Assembly: GCF_037975245.1 (NCBI RefSeq)
Contig: NC_092568.1
Location: 40,960,631-41,024,630, forward strand
Reading direction: 5' to 3'
DNA length: 64,000 nt
From: Apostichopus japonicus
Lineage: Eukaryota > Echinodermata > Holothuroidea > Aspidochirotida > Stichopodidae
Of the stretch, positions 24,398 to 35,451 are shown piece by piece. The notes below the pieces were generated by a model. It had not been told where the DNA came from. It did no database searches and saw nothing but the letters and a program-made list of their open reading frames with translations. The first letter of the stretch is position 1. The number at the start of each line of letters is the position of its first letter. Made by a program: the position numbers and the translations under genes.

Positions 24398-25894
24398 CAG
24401 GCCTTGACCATTTTTTTTTAAAACTACTTGCAAACTGGCGACCGAGTCTAAAATTCTACTTGCCAAAACATTAAATTTACTCGTCATTGTTTCTCGCAAA
24501 GTGTTTGTGCGATATATGCCTAAGTAGTATGGCCTTACTATGGATAACGCGGTATAGTGTTAGAACTGTTACTGTTAGGTGTTTACAGAGAAAACGATCT
24601 ATTTAAATTGTGCTTCGTCAAAAGTGTTTTAAACATGATATTCATGAAAAAATAACGGTGAAACATTATAAACATTGTTTATGACTTGGTTTGTAAAAGT
24701 GACCACAAACATAAACAATGGCATGGCTGACCACTGTAACTTTCACTGGACACGAAAGCAGACTACTGAATCAGTGTATGTGTTAGTATTGTTAACAAGT
24801 TAAGATAACGCTTGGTACTAACAATTATGATTATTATCGATCGATTACTGAGTGTCCGACTTGCAGCTTTCACTGGTCAGGTCTCGAAAATTATCCATTT
24901 TTTGGACTAAAAATTAATCCAATAAACTTCCTGTTGTTTATTTCGAGTTATGTCATGTTATTTCGGCAAAATTATCATTTTATGTTCGCTCCCTTGAAAG
25001 TTCAGTTCGTATCACTACACTTTGTAAAAAATCTCCGTACCTGAAAAATCTCCGTACATAATGCACGTACAAAAAGTAAGCGATGTTACACTGTCATCTC
25101 TCATTGACATTGGTCGTTGAACAAAATTGAAATTTGGACTTGCTTCAAGTTCACTGCAATCAACTTTCTTACATTAATATACATTACTGTTGCTGATAGA
25201 GGAAGAACCCATAAAGCTCAGACAGCAGTTACATTGTGATACTTGAAAAACTTTTGGTGAAAATATGCGGGCTTTTTTCCCTTGTTTTTAGCACACATTC
25301 TGTTTATGCTAAGGTTCCTGCGAATACTGCTTGCTAACTTATCTTTGGGGAAATGAATAAATGATGGTGTTGAATGAAGTTGAATCGTTCAAAGATACGG
25401 ATTGGCAAACTAGTTCTTCAACTGATGAGTCACTTGTTGGTGGTGATATGGGTTTTGGTGTTTGATGGTCGATATCCGTCGGTGTGACGTCGCCCTTTGC
25501 TGGAAGATTACCTCTTGTCAATTGATGTGGTAGGGTTGAAATCTGTTATATGTTTTACGTATTGAAATGTCAGGTAGGCCTTTTCGCGCGAATGTTATTG
25601 AACATTGTTTTCATTTATACCGTTCGTACACACAAGGTACCCCTGTTTGAGTTGTTGTTACACAGCTGTTTGAGCTGTTCCTTGGGACCTACTTGTAACA
25701 GTGCACTTGCTAATTCTACTGTAATGTTTAACATTAGGCAATAAGCCTTTGTTGATCGGCTCACAAGTTAATAGTAAGCCTATCGTATAAAGGCAGTGAG
25801 CGAATGAGCCTCTTGCCAAAATGCATTTTTTTCTCGCCAGTCGCAAACTTCTACTCGCCATTGGCGAATTGGCGACCGTATTTGTTGAGGCCTG
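24398..25894. mobile_element. Old hAT transposon, copy A, with decayed ends
   Basis: The ends are CAGGCCTTGACC and, inward from the right, CAGGCCTCAACA. The flanks ACACTATA and ATACTATT agree at six of eight positions, so it is an aged 8-bp duplication. Inside both ends are ACTGGCGACC/TTGGCGACC motifs. The right part is shared with copy B (54551-56135), so the insertion predates the segmental duplication. A transposase relic is kept better in copy B. Confidence 0.75.
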
Positions 25895-26299
25895 ATACTA
25901 TTTCTGATGCTGACTTTCTGCATTTCGACTAAAAACAGAGTATAAAACTGTTGAGGTTCAGGAAAAGCCTTTGAGAAAGGGTTGGAAGTTACCTTCATTC
26001 TCCCAACGTCTGGAAAGCAAAGGAAAGTATGTTAGAATGTATCAAATCGTCTTCTAAAGCAACTTCAGTGAATATGGCTTTATCGACTAGTAGGCTTACC
26101 TTACTAAAATGCTAGAATACAACGGTATGGTGTACAGTTCAATCGTTGAAACTGATTCATGGCATCTACAGTTTCAGTTAAAATCTTCACAAATGACTGC
26201 CGTACTGATTATTATCCAGAATATATATTGTTGTATAACATTATTGTATAATAGACCATTCTAAAATTCAAGAAATATACATAATTGGACACATATGCA

Positions 26300-26382
26300 G
26301 TCATAATAATAATAATAATAATGATGATGATAATAATAATAATAATAATAATAATGATGATATATATATATATATATATATT
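26300..26382. repeat. (ATA)n/(ATG)n microsatellite followed by (TA)n
   Basis: Trinucleotide AAT units with ATG interruptions run into a TA tract. Homology between copies A and B ends here. In B the same position holds an AAT-tailed LINE. Confidence 0.9.
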
Positions 26383-27500
26383 GCTAAAAATTTTAAATGT
26401 TATAGAAACCCTCATCCCCACCCTCCATCACTCATTCAGTCAAAACCTTCTGGTAGTAGTATGCAGGTTATATCCAAGATGAGGGTTTGCACAATGAATA
26501 TTTGTACTTTTGCAACATTGTCTGGCTCCTCGTTCTCAGCTTAAATCATATTATAATGCTAAATGTTTCCTAGCTAGCAGATGAATTAATGCAGAAAGTT
26601 ACTATTGGTTCACAGTGATCATAACAATATAAATGGAGGTAATGCTTCTATTAATATAGCGGTTTTGAAGATATTCACGTTGAAAGTTTTTTAATGTCTG
26701 GAATGTTCCTTTAAGGCCAATTTGATGATGACAGCATGGGATAGCAGCATAGCGAAGATGACATTTCGTTGGGGGCCATTAAAGTATTTTGGTTTGACTA
26801 ATTGACTTTGTGTGGCTTCTGGAGCTGTCCTGATGGGGGGGGGGTAGCTAGACTAGGTTTTCCAGACACATTTATCGATGAGCTATTGGTGTTAAAAGGA
26901 TAATTTCTCAAAAAATTTGGCAAGGCTTTAGATATCTTTAGACATCAATGACAGCTGTCTTAAATGGTCTATGACATATTAACAAATTTTATTTACTAAT
27001 GTCATTCCTTGACACTTCATTACCCCTTCAGCCAAGTGAAACCAAGACCAATCATGTAACCGCATGAGGACTTTTGCAAGTGCCATTATTAAAGTTTTCC
27101 AATACATGGTTATCAAATGTGCAGTGCATGATAATAATTTAATAAAAGAGAGTATACGAATTTCAGCTACCAGTGGTGATTAAAATTGTATAGATTTTGT
27201 TTAGTGCAAAACAGCACTGATGTGAATATTTGCAAATAAAATAAATACCACAAAGACCCATTTCTCCCCAGCATCTCCATGTTTTTGTGTTAGCAACTGC
27301 CACAACTTTCATTGTTTTTTCCTCTCCTTCTACTGCTAGTGGAAAATTGGTGTTGGAAATTTGGACCATTTGTCTCGAAATATCTAATGAAAAATTCCAA
27401 TTTTCGAAAAAAAAATATATCGAGACAAAGCATGCCGACATTTCAATCACAACAAGAGATAATGTATTTGTTGTCATTTCTTATTGTACTTTGTCACTGT
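26383..27500. other. Single-copy non-coding DNA
   Basis: AT-rich, with a G-run at 26837-26846. No open frame has coding character. I looked for a YIPF4 terminal exon here and did not recognise one. Confidence 0.5.
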
Positions 27501-27503
27501 TAG

Positions 27504-27719
27504 GATGTATTGCAGTATCGTCATCATCCTGCCCTTGTAAACAGTGTAAACAATGCCCTTGTAAGCAATATAACAGCTGGCAGCGTCCTCCCACGTGTCT
27601 TTGCTGCTGTATATTACACCTTTACGACCACCCCTGTTTCACTGATCCAGCCAGCTCAATTACGCGCGGGACTTCTCAAAAGTTTAACGCCCACACACAG
27701 CGACATCGGGAATTCTTGA
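27504..27719 (+). CDS. Possible terminal exon of an unrecognised gene
   Basis: A pyrimidine-rich stretch and TTAG acceptor at 27501-27503 precede 71 open codons ending in TGA, with the inner stretch VLPRVFAAVYYTFTTTPVSL. I do not recognise a family. The related segment at 32108-32280 has lost 19 bp inside the equivalent frame and is out of frame. Either one copy decayed or neither is coding. No partner exon was found. Confidence 0.2.
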   Translation, partial: DVLQYRHHPALVNSVNNALVSNITAGSVLPRVFAAVYYTFTTTPVSLIQPAQLRAGLLKSLTPTHSDIGNS

Positions 27720-27733
27720 GCTAAATACTATTC

Positions 27734-27736
<3 letters not shown>

Positions 27737-27783
<47 letters not shown>
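27737..27783. repeat. (TA)n microsatellite
   Basis: TA tract of about 47 bp. The homologous tract at 32290-32362 in the right member of the duplication is longer. Confidence 0.9.
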
Positions 27784-27786
<3 letters not shown>

Positions 27787-28366
27787 TCTATATACCCAAG
27801 TTGCATTCCTTGCATTCTCTATTCACCCTCCGTACATGATGGTAGCCGGTATGTGTTGCGATGACAAATAGCAATTACGAAAGTATAGATATGTCTGGTC
27901 TTTGTATATATGATCCCTGAAATGGATGCAACCCTGAGCGAGTCTGTGCTTCGCTTCCAGGGATAACTACAATTCACATCTGAATGGGCGGGTCGTGAGC
28001 TACATTCGACGTTGCGATATCCATACACATAGTACATTATTTTCATCATTCCAATATCATAGGTGTCCGGTGCAGTACCTGGTTACGACAGAAAGGTAAG
28101 TAGCCATATCTGCTGATAAGTCAATTGCACCTTCTCGTTATTTAAGTTATAATTTGGTAAATAAGACTGTTATTGTAGTGGAATACGTGGTTACTTAGCC
28201 CAGTGACTTTAATCTCTTGTCATTCTGTTGGTGAATGTTTAGCAGTCTGTAGAACTGAGTCACCACTGCTCATTATGTCTGAAGCCGTCTGGAACAGGAG
28301 AGTTTACTGAGATTTGACAACGTATCGCAAAACATGATGCAGTTGCTACTGGTAATCATCTAAGAC

Positions 28367-30577
28367 CAGGGACGTAGCCAGGGGGGAGCAGGGGGAGCGA
28401 CTGCTCCCCCCCTTTCAGTGTCGATTTTTTTTTTTTAAACTGTCGTTTTTGTAGCATGGTATTTTGTCAGTGCTCTTTTGATCTTGAATACTCGTCAGCT
28501 CCGTTAACTCGATTGTAATCGTAGTAACATTCACGCCTACTGATTCAACTACTTACTTAGTTTGGCAGATGCAATTAGCTAAATTTAGCTTATAGCCAAT
28601 TACAAGCCTACAGTTGGCCATTGCGTAATAAAATACATATTGCCTACCTAACCGCACTCTATGGAATGTCACGAACTGTATGCACAACAACGTCGACAAT
28701 GTTCGTTCAATGAGTCGTTCTAAGTTGTTGCACGAACAGCATGTTATGAAGCTAAGCTAGCAATCGTACGTGATACGCACTTCCTATAAATAATTATTAC
28801 ACTGCTAATACACTGCGATAACGATATTTGTTTTTAGGCCACTGCATATCTGGCTGTATTACAAAATATGAAAGTTTATATTGTCCATCAGTTAAGTTCG
28901 TCAAATGTATTAAAGTCCAGACATTGGACAATAAACAAGAATCATCCTACTGGAAAACTTGTAAAAGAGCACTATGTTTGTCTTTCTGATATATTATGTA
29001 AAAGAACATGTAAAAGAATTTAAACAGGAAACAAAATCTGCTGATACTGATATAATATGATCAGGGCATAGCCAGTATGTAGCACGATAATTTCATTCAA
29101 CACTCTACCCGCCGAAAAAGACTATAGGATCCGATCTTGTCAGTTTTTTAACATGTAGTTAAGAACCCGTTTACGCAGATAATATTTCAGTTGAGAAAAC
29201 ACTTGAGAAATTTGCATCAGATGGCAATCGTCGGATAGCTCTCGCCTTCTCTTAGTAGGCTAACTTAAACATGTACTAGCTACAGTTGTATCAAAGACAT
29301 TTCTGGACTATCTTTGTATCTACAAGTATCAGAAGTTGAAAAGTAAGACTACTTTGTACATGTACCTTCAAGGGCGGCGGAACCGGGGGGCACAGGGGGC
29401 AAGTGCCCCCCCCCCCCACTTTTCCTCAGGTTAAAAATGTGCCCTTTTTCTACATAAAACTTGTACTCTTGATCACCTTATTAGGTCAGCGATATTTCAG
29501 TAAGAGATCTAATCCTAATTTAGAACTATCAGGGGCGTAGCCAGTATGTAGCACTGTAGGCCTGGGCTTTTTTGGCCAAGTTATCTTTTTTATTAAAACA
29601 CCCATAATTCAAATCCATAAGCTTGCTGGACGAGTTTAAGAGTCTAGACAGGAAAAACTATTGAAATGAACGTAGCAAGATTATGGCTAAATTAGGTGAC
29701 CTATTCTTCTGTCATCTAGGCTGTCATTCATATCGCGTGCCGTTTCATTCAATACTCTACCCGCCAAAAAAGACTAGGATACGATCTTGTCAGTTTTTTA
29801 ACATCTACTTAAGAACCCGTTTACGCAGATAAAATTTCAGTTGAGAACATTCCACAGTCAAATAAGCCTATCGTTGATTACCAGACTTTGTATGTATAGA
29901 GCTGCAGCACTTTGTTGCCTGTTGTTGTCACGATCGGCGTTCCAAGTTCCAAAACAGCCTTTTCGATAAACATTTACTAGCTACAGTTGTATCAAAGACA
30001 AATACTGGCTATGGTGGTATCAAAGACATTTCTGGCCTATCTTTGTATCTACAAGAATCAGAAGTTGAAAAGTAAGACTACTAAGACGGGGGGGGGGGGG
30101 GGGGGGCGTTGATGGAGTGATGTGTATACGCAAATAAGATAATACAATAAGATTTATAAAGGGTACTAAATATCAGGCTGCATCAGTCCAATCGAATTTC
30201 TGCAAAGTGCCCTTTGACGTCGGTGCCCCCCCCCCCCCCAGATTAAAAGTGCTTCCGCCGCCCTTGTGTACCTTGCTAATTTTAATACATTATGTATTTT
30301 TGAATTACGTACTATTTTAACTCGTTTGTTTTTTGGGTTTAAAAGTGATATTGAATGAGGTGTCTCAAGTTAGCAAGAGGCCAGGGAACCAGAATGAACA
30401 CTAGGGAAGGGCCGTTTCCGGCCATCTGGGGGTTTGTAAAACCAAAAATTTTCTTGTACGCTCCGCGCCAACCGATGGTGGCGCTCCGCCCAGATAGTCG
30501 TGCCTACAACTTTGAAAATCCATATCAATCGCAAAAAGTGCTCCCCCCCCCCTTTCAAATTCCTGGCTACGTCGCTG
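28367..30577. mobile_element. hAT-like transposon (2.2 kb) with perfect 8-bp target duplication and an empty site nearby
   Basis: TCTAAGAC flanks both sides (28359-28366 and 30578-30585). The ends are CAGGGACGTAGCCAGG and, inward from the right, CAGCGACGTAGCCAGG. The duplicate segment at about 32920-32945 reads straight through with one TCTAAGAC, an exact pre-insertion allele. The right subterminal block (30405-30500) is the inner module shared with the elements at 20080 and 21987. It contains a second hAT element, and parts of its left half recur within that inner element. There is no transposase ORF. Confidence 0.9.
29369..30266. mobile_element. hAT-like MITE (898 bp) nested in the 28367 element
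   Basis: TGTACCTT flanks both sides (29361-29368 and 30267-30274). The ends are CAAGGGCGGCGGAA and, inward from the right, CAAGGGCGGCGGAAG. It includes an 18-bp G run (30087-30106 region) and a long C run at 30227. Its interior repeats sequence of the host element: 29087-29200 resembles 29745-29850, and 29268-29355 resembles 29969-30080. The two are therefore relatives. Confidence 0.87.
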
Positions 30578-30731
30578 TCTAAGACAGCGTATTTCAGCTG
30601 GCTATTACTTGTGCTTCTAGATTGTTTTTGCCTGATGATCTCTAGTTGGTTGAAATCCAGATCGACGCTGGTCCCCGATGCTCTTAATTCTGTCCCACAG
30701 GCGTAGCTAGTCGGTTCGTAATATCTGAACA

Positions 30732-30975
30732 TTTGTATGTATGTATGTTAGATCATCCTGCAAGCAGGAATTCGCGAAGTGGCCTCATTGGCTTATTAAA
30801 GCCGCAAGCTGACCGAAGTCAGTCTCTTAGATTCATATTTAACGTCCATGATTATGAATTGTCAATTTTCAACAACTCTGTTACTGAACGACATACATTA
30901 ATCTTGGAGTGACTCGAACTGGGTAGCTTATGATTGATTGGAAGGCATCGGCGTTAACCACTGAGCTAACACTCC
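30732..30975 (-). mobile_element. tRNA-derived SINE, left copy
   Basis: Read on the minus strand it begins GGAGTGTTAGCTCAGTGGTT, a pol III A box. A B box, AGTTCGAGTC, follows, then CACTCC, which pairs with the 5' GGAGTG as in a tRNA acceptor stem. An unrelated body with CTGCTTGCAGGATGATCTAA follows and ends in an (ATAC)n tail. A second copy lies at 33078-33300 within the duplicated segment. Confidence 0.78.
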
Positions 30976-31185
30976 TACAACACTCCTTATTTGACAGGAC
31001 GAGTAGGCTTAAGCACTGCAATTATCTTTCCATGTACACATGAATGTGTGTGTGGGGGGAGGGGGGTGGGAGGAAACTGCCTTATTTTTATGTCCTCCCC
31101 TCCCATATTTATTGGAGAAGATAACGCGGTGAACAACCGAAATCAGAGGGTACACAGCAGTTTGTAAGCCAGTGTAGATCCAGGG

Positions 31186-31470
31186 GGCGATGGCATCGGC
31201 TCGTCGGTGAAGAGATTAATGTTAATCCATTGCTTTAAACATAGATAAAAAAAACGCTACCAAAATATGTTCTCTTCACTTCATGTAATCAACAAAACAC
31301 CCTGAATTATATTTAACACCATTTGCCTTTGACAAATTTGTACATGGCATTATTAACTTGCTATTTGAGGCAATAAAACTCTGGTTTTCCCATTGGAATT
31401 GACGGTTTTGTGTTGCATGATGTATCTGAAACATATCGGGAAGTAATGTTATGACTAAAGGCACACGTTA
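31186..31470. repeat. Segment inverted relative to 33520-34000
   Basis: The two members of the 1.4-kb duplication are colinear up to GATCCAGGG. Here the sequence then reads GGCGATGGCATCGGCT and ends ACACGTTAAC. In the other member the reverse complement appears between GTTAAC boundaries, after which TCAGCCTTAA follows in both. It is a local inversion of about 285 bp (about 470 bp on the other side because of an extra insert). Confidence 0.8.
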
Positions 31471-31599
31471 ACTCAGCCTTAAGCGAGCATTTCCATAAAT
31501 TTAATATATTTTAGGCCTAAAGCTGAAACATCGATTAAACTTTACTTGCCTTTTTCTTCGTTTCTTTTTCTTGAGATGTGTAAGCCCTAACCAAATAGA

Positions 31600-32105
31600 G
31601 CCACGACACTAAAATGTGTGTGTGTGGGGGGGGGGGGGGGAATTTGATAGTGTTTCCCCCACCCATCGAAATATGGGGGAACGTGTCCCCCCGCCCCACC
31701 CCAGGATTTACGTCCATGCTTGTAACCTGCTCTAAAGTTTTCTCAACATCCCTCTGAAACATTATTAGGGTGATAGACTGATTCTCAGCGATATTATTGT
31801 CTCCTTTCTTGAAATTGTTGTTTTTTAGCGGTTTGAAGAGCATCAGGGTATGAAAACCCGGCCTATGCGCTATGTCGCATCCGGTTTTTCAGCAACTATA
31901 ACCTACTGCCGGTCCGCGGTCAAAGGGTCGTTCATGAGTGGTCATCATGGAGATTCGAGACCATTCAGACCAATGATATATTTTTTGCATATGTAATTTT
32001 TTTTCGACACCTAAAATCCCAGTGGGGGGTGGCGACTGGGGGGCGACAAGTTTTCATGGGGGGGGGGGCGGGCTGTCGCCCCACGCCCCCTTGGCTACGC
32101 CACTG
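31600..32105. mobile_element. hAT-like transposon end fragments
   Basis: G-tracts at 31627-31640 and 32061-32070, and ends of the same style as nearby hAT elements: inward from the right, CAGTGGCGTAGCCAAGGGGG ends at 32105, and CCTGGGGTG-like ends lie near 31700. I could not find the matching left end or a target duplication, so the boundaries are approximate. Confidence 0.5.
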
Positions 32106-32286
32106 ATCCTGCCCTTGTAAACAGTGCAATATAACAGCTGGAAGTGTCCTTGACCTACGTATCTTTGCTGCTGTATATTATACCTTTACGACCACCCCTG
32201 TTTCACTGATCCAGCAAGCTCCATTACGCGCGGGACTTCTCAAAAGTTGAACGCCCACACACAGCGACATTCTTCGACTAAATACT

Positions 32287-32289
<3 letters not shown>

Positions 32290-32362
<73 letters not shown>
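32290..32362. repeat. (TA)n microsatellite
   Basis: Pure TA tract of about 73 bp within the right duplication member. Confidence 0.93.
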
Positions 32363-32365
<3 letters not shown>

Positions 32366-33077
32366 TCTATACCCAAGTTGCATTCCTTCACCCTCCGTAC
32401 ATGATGGTAGCCGGTATGTGTTGCGATGACAAATAGCAATTACGAAAGTAACATAGATATGTCTGGTCTTTGTGATCCCTGAAATGAATGCAACCCTGAG
32501 CGAGTCTGCGCTTCGCTTCCAGGGATAACTACAATTCACATCTGAATGGGCGGGTCGTGAGCTACATTCGACGTTACGATATCCATACACATAGTACATT
32601 ATTTTCATCATTCCAATATCATAGGTGTCCGGTGCAGTACCTGGTTACGACAGAAAGGTAAGTAGCCATATCTGCTGATAAGTCAATTGCACCTTCTCGT
32701 TATTTAAATTATAATTTGGTAAATAAGATTGCTATTGTAGTCGAATACGTGGTTACTTAGCCCAGTGACTTCAATCTCTTGTCTTTCTGTTGGTGGATGT
32801 TTAGCAGTCTGTAGAACTGAGTCACCACTGCTCATTATGTCTGAAGCCGTCTGGAACAGGAGAGTTTACTGAGATTTGACAACGTATCGCAAAACATGAT
32901 GCAGTTGCTACTTGTAATCATCTAAGACATCGTATTTCAGCTGGCTATTATACTTGTGCTTCTAGATTGTTTTTGCCTGATGGTCTCTAGTTGGTTGAAA
33001 TCCAGATCGACGCTGGTCCCCGATGCTCTTAATTCTGTCCCACAGGCGTAGCTAGTGGGTTCGTGATATCTGTACAT

Positions 33078-33300
33078 TTGTATGTATGTGTGTATTTTAG
33101 ATCCTCCTGCAAGCAGGAACTCGCGAAGTGGCCTCATTGGCTTATTAAAGCTGACCGAAGCTGTCCATGATTATGAATTGTCAATTTTCAAAAACTCTGT
33201 AGCTGAACGACATAGCCTATATACATTAATCTTGGAGTGACTCGAACTGGGGACCTTATTATGATTGGAAGGCCGGCGTTAACCACTGAGCTAACACTCC
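33078..33300 (-). mobile_element. tRNA-derived SINE, right copy
   Basis: Minus strand: GGAGTGTTAGCTCAGTGGTT head with the B box CAGTTCGAGTC, body, and a TATGTATG-rich tail. It is shorter than the left copy by internal deletions. A third, 3'-only fragment in plus orientation lies at 33775-33830 (GAGTTCCTGCTTACAGGAGG then ATAC repeats). Confidence 0.76.
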
Positions 33301-33519
33301 TTAAACACTCCTTAGACACTCCTTATTTGACAGCACTGCAGATATAAGCACTACAGTTATCTTCAGAGTACACATGAATGTGTTCTTGTGGGGGGGGGGG
33401 TGGGAGGAAACTGCCTTATTTTTATGTCCTCCCCTCCCATATTTATTGGAGAAGATAACGCGGTGAGCAACCGAAATCAGAGGGTACACAGCAGTTTGTA
33501 CGCCTGTGTAGATCCAGGG

Positions 33520-34000
33520 TTAACGTGTGACTTTAGTCATAACATTACTTCCCGATATGTTGTACACCGTTCAAACACTGGTAACAAAACAGGCTGTATT
33601 TCCTGTATAATAATTCTGCTTGAAAAATGACCTTTTTAACGTCTGGGTTCATCAGCCTTAGCCTGGACTATTTAGTCTAACTCACGGAACATTAGGTCAA
33701 AACCTCAGATGCAACACAAACTCAATTCCAATGGGAAAACCAGAGTTTTATTGCCTCAAATATTGCCTCAAAGCGAGTTCCTGCTTACAGGAGGATCTAA
33801 AATACATACATAAATACATACAAATAACAAGTTAACAATGCCATGTACAAATTTGTCAAAGGCAAATGGTGTTAAATATAATTCAGGGTGTTTTGTTGTT
33901 TACATGAAGTGAAGAGGACATTTGTGGTGGAGTTTTTTATCTATGTAAAGCAATGGATTAACATTAATCTCTTCACCGAGAGCCGATGCCATCGTTAACT
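33520..34000. repeat. Segment inverted relative to 31186-31470, with an extra insert
   Basis: It starts and ends in GTTAAC. About 150 bp near 33556-33710 and a SINE tail fragment at 33775-33830 have no equivalent in the left member. The rest is the reverse complement of 31186-31470. Confidence 0.78.
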
Positions 34001-35450
34001 CAGCCTTAAACGAGCGTTCCTTAGATTTAACACATTTTTAGGCCTAAAGTTGAAACATCGATTAAACTTTACTTGCACATTTTTTCCCCTTTTTTCCTTC
34101 TACTGTGCCAAGTCAAGTCCGCCCAAAGTAGGACATTTTTTATTGCGATTTGCAGCAAATTATGGGCAAACCGTGTGGGAGCGGGCTGTTTTAATGGGGG
34201 GGGGGGAGGACAATTTTCACTGACATCGATGCGATTGGCTGATATGATCCGATCAATTAACTTTATCAATTAGTCCATCTTCAGTATTTCTGAGGCATCC
34301 AATAGTGAAATACGTCACAACTCAGTGGTACTCGAATGTTTTTTTCGTACTCGTGAGCGAGTCATCGGCTATCACATGCAGACCCTGACATCTTCAAAGG
34401 CGTATAGGTTGGAGTGAGTAATGATGAGAATTACTACAGGGACAAACTTGTAGAGAAACATTCGTTCAGATACACCACTTGTCAACAATAACTTAAGCTG
34501 TGTAAATAACGTTCTCCGAAAATATGTCTAAATAGTATTGGTACAACATGATTATTTCGGTATCCAAATGCCACAGCCAGGTTGAGGTACCAAAAGCGTC
34601 GAATTTTTCGCGAAAAATGCTATAGCCTCATCCGGCCGGCGCAACACAGATATCAATCCACTGAAAATTATTTAAAGGTCAACCGTGTTGGCTCCAAATT
34701 TTAGCATGCACAAATTTCTAGAAATTTTCAAAAGTACCTTCCTATAGGCTCTGATCCGCAGCCACACAGCCATGAATATTGTTAGAATATACAATTTAAT
34801 ATCACTGTATGGGTAACTACTTTTACAGCGGTAGTAAAATGCTTGCTGAAACCTGGGCATGAGTGACCAAACTTTGACTCAAGTTCTAACATATTGAGGG
34901 AGGGGGGGGGGGCAATACTATTGCCCTTACGACGGTATGGGTGCAAACTAATGAGGTTTATTCAGATATTATACAATGGTATATCAATGAAAGGTTCACA
35001 ATTAGTTGTTGTTCACTGCGGCCCACTAATTGGGTGGGGGGTGGGGATTCACTAGACTCTGCCAAGCACGTCGCAGTTCGCTCAAGAGAGAGTAGATAGA
35101 TTTAGTACTGTAGCATTCTATAGTCAATTCTTGCGACTGAATAAATGTTTTCAAAATTAGTTAAGCACAACTTATATACGTGTAATAGTCAAGTTAGACG
35201 AACGCCTGCACCGAGTTATGCGGCGGTAATCCTTAAAAATATTTGCATTGTCAACCTTTAGTGTTATCCTCAATGTACATTTTAATCGCGCATATGGGGA
35301 AAAAACTATAGACCTATACGACGATCACAACGACGGAGTCGTAACCGTGCCGACAGATAATAACTCGGCTCAAAGCGAGAAATTTCTCCGTCGAGTATGA
35401 AATCATAAGTAACCGCCTGAAAACCACCTCGGTTACGTGGTCCGAAATTA
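34001..35450. other. Single-copy non-coding DNA
   Basis: G-tracts at 34196-34207, 34901-34912 and 35034-35042. The sequence is AT-rich with no coding-like frame. The short block at 34001-34065 is still homologous to 31464-31530. Confidence 0.5.
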
Positions 35451-35451
35451 A

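Larger units (their letters stand above)
27525..31185 (+). repeat. Left member of a ~1.4-kb direct duplication (interrupted by a hAT element)
   Basis: Sequences 27525-28366 and 30578-31185 together align with 32108-33519. Both carry a (TA)n tract, the stretch around CTGGTTACGACAGAAAGGTAAG, and a tRNA-derived SINE on the minus strand. The 2.2-kb interruption is the hAT element at 28367, missing from the right member. Confidence 0.85.
32108..33519 (+). repeat. Right member of the ~1.4-kb direct duplication
   Basis: It aligns with 27525-28366 plus 30578-31185. It lacks the hAT insertion and has a longer (TA)n tract and a 19-bp deletion near 32128. Inversion of the following segment separates the members at 33520. 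Confidence 0.85.

Noticed and set aside
30904-30975. Functional tRNA gene on the minus strand
   Set aside because: It has A and B boxes, but no clean anticodon stem and no 3' end typical of a tRNA. It is attached to a body and ATAC tail and is duplicated, which fits a SINE.
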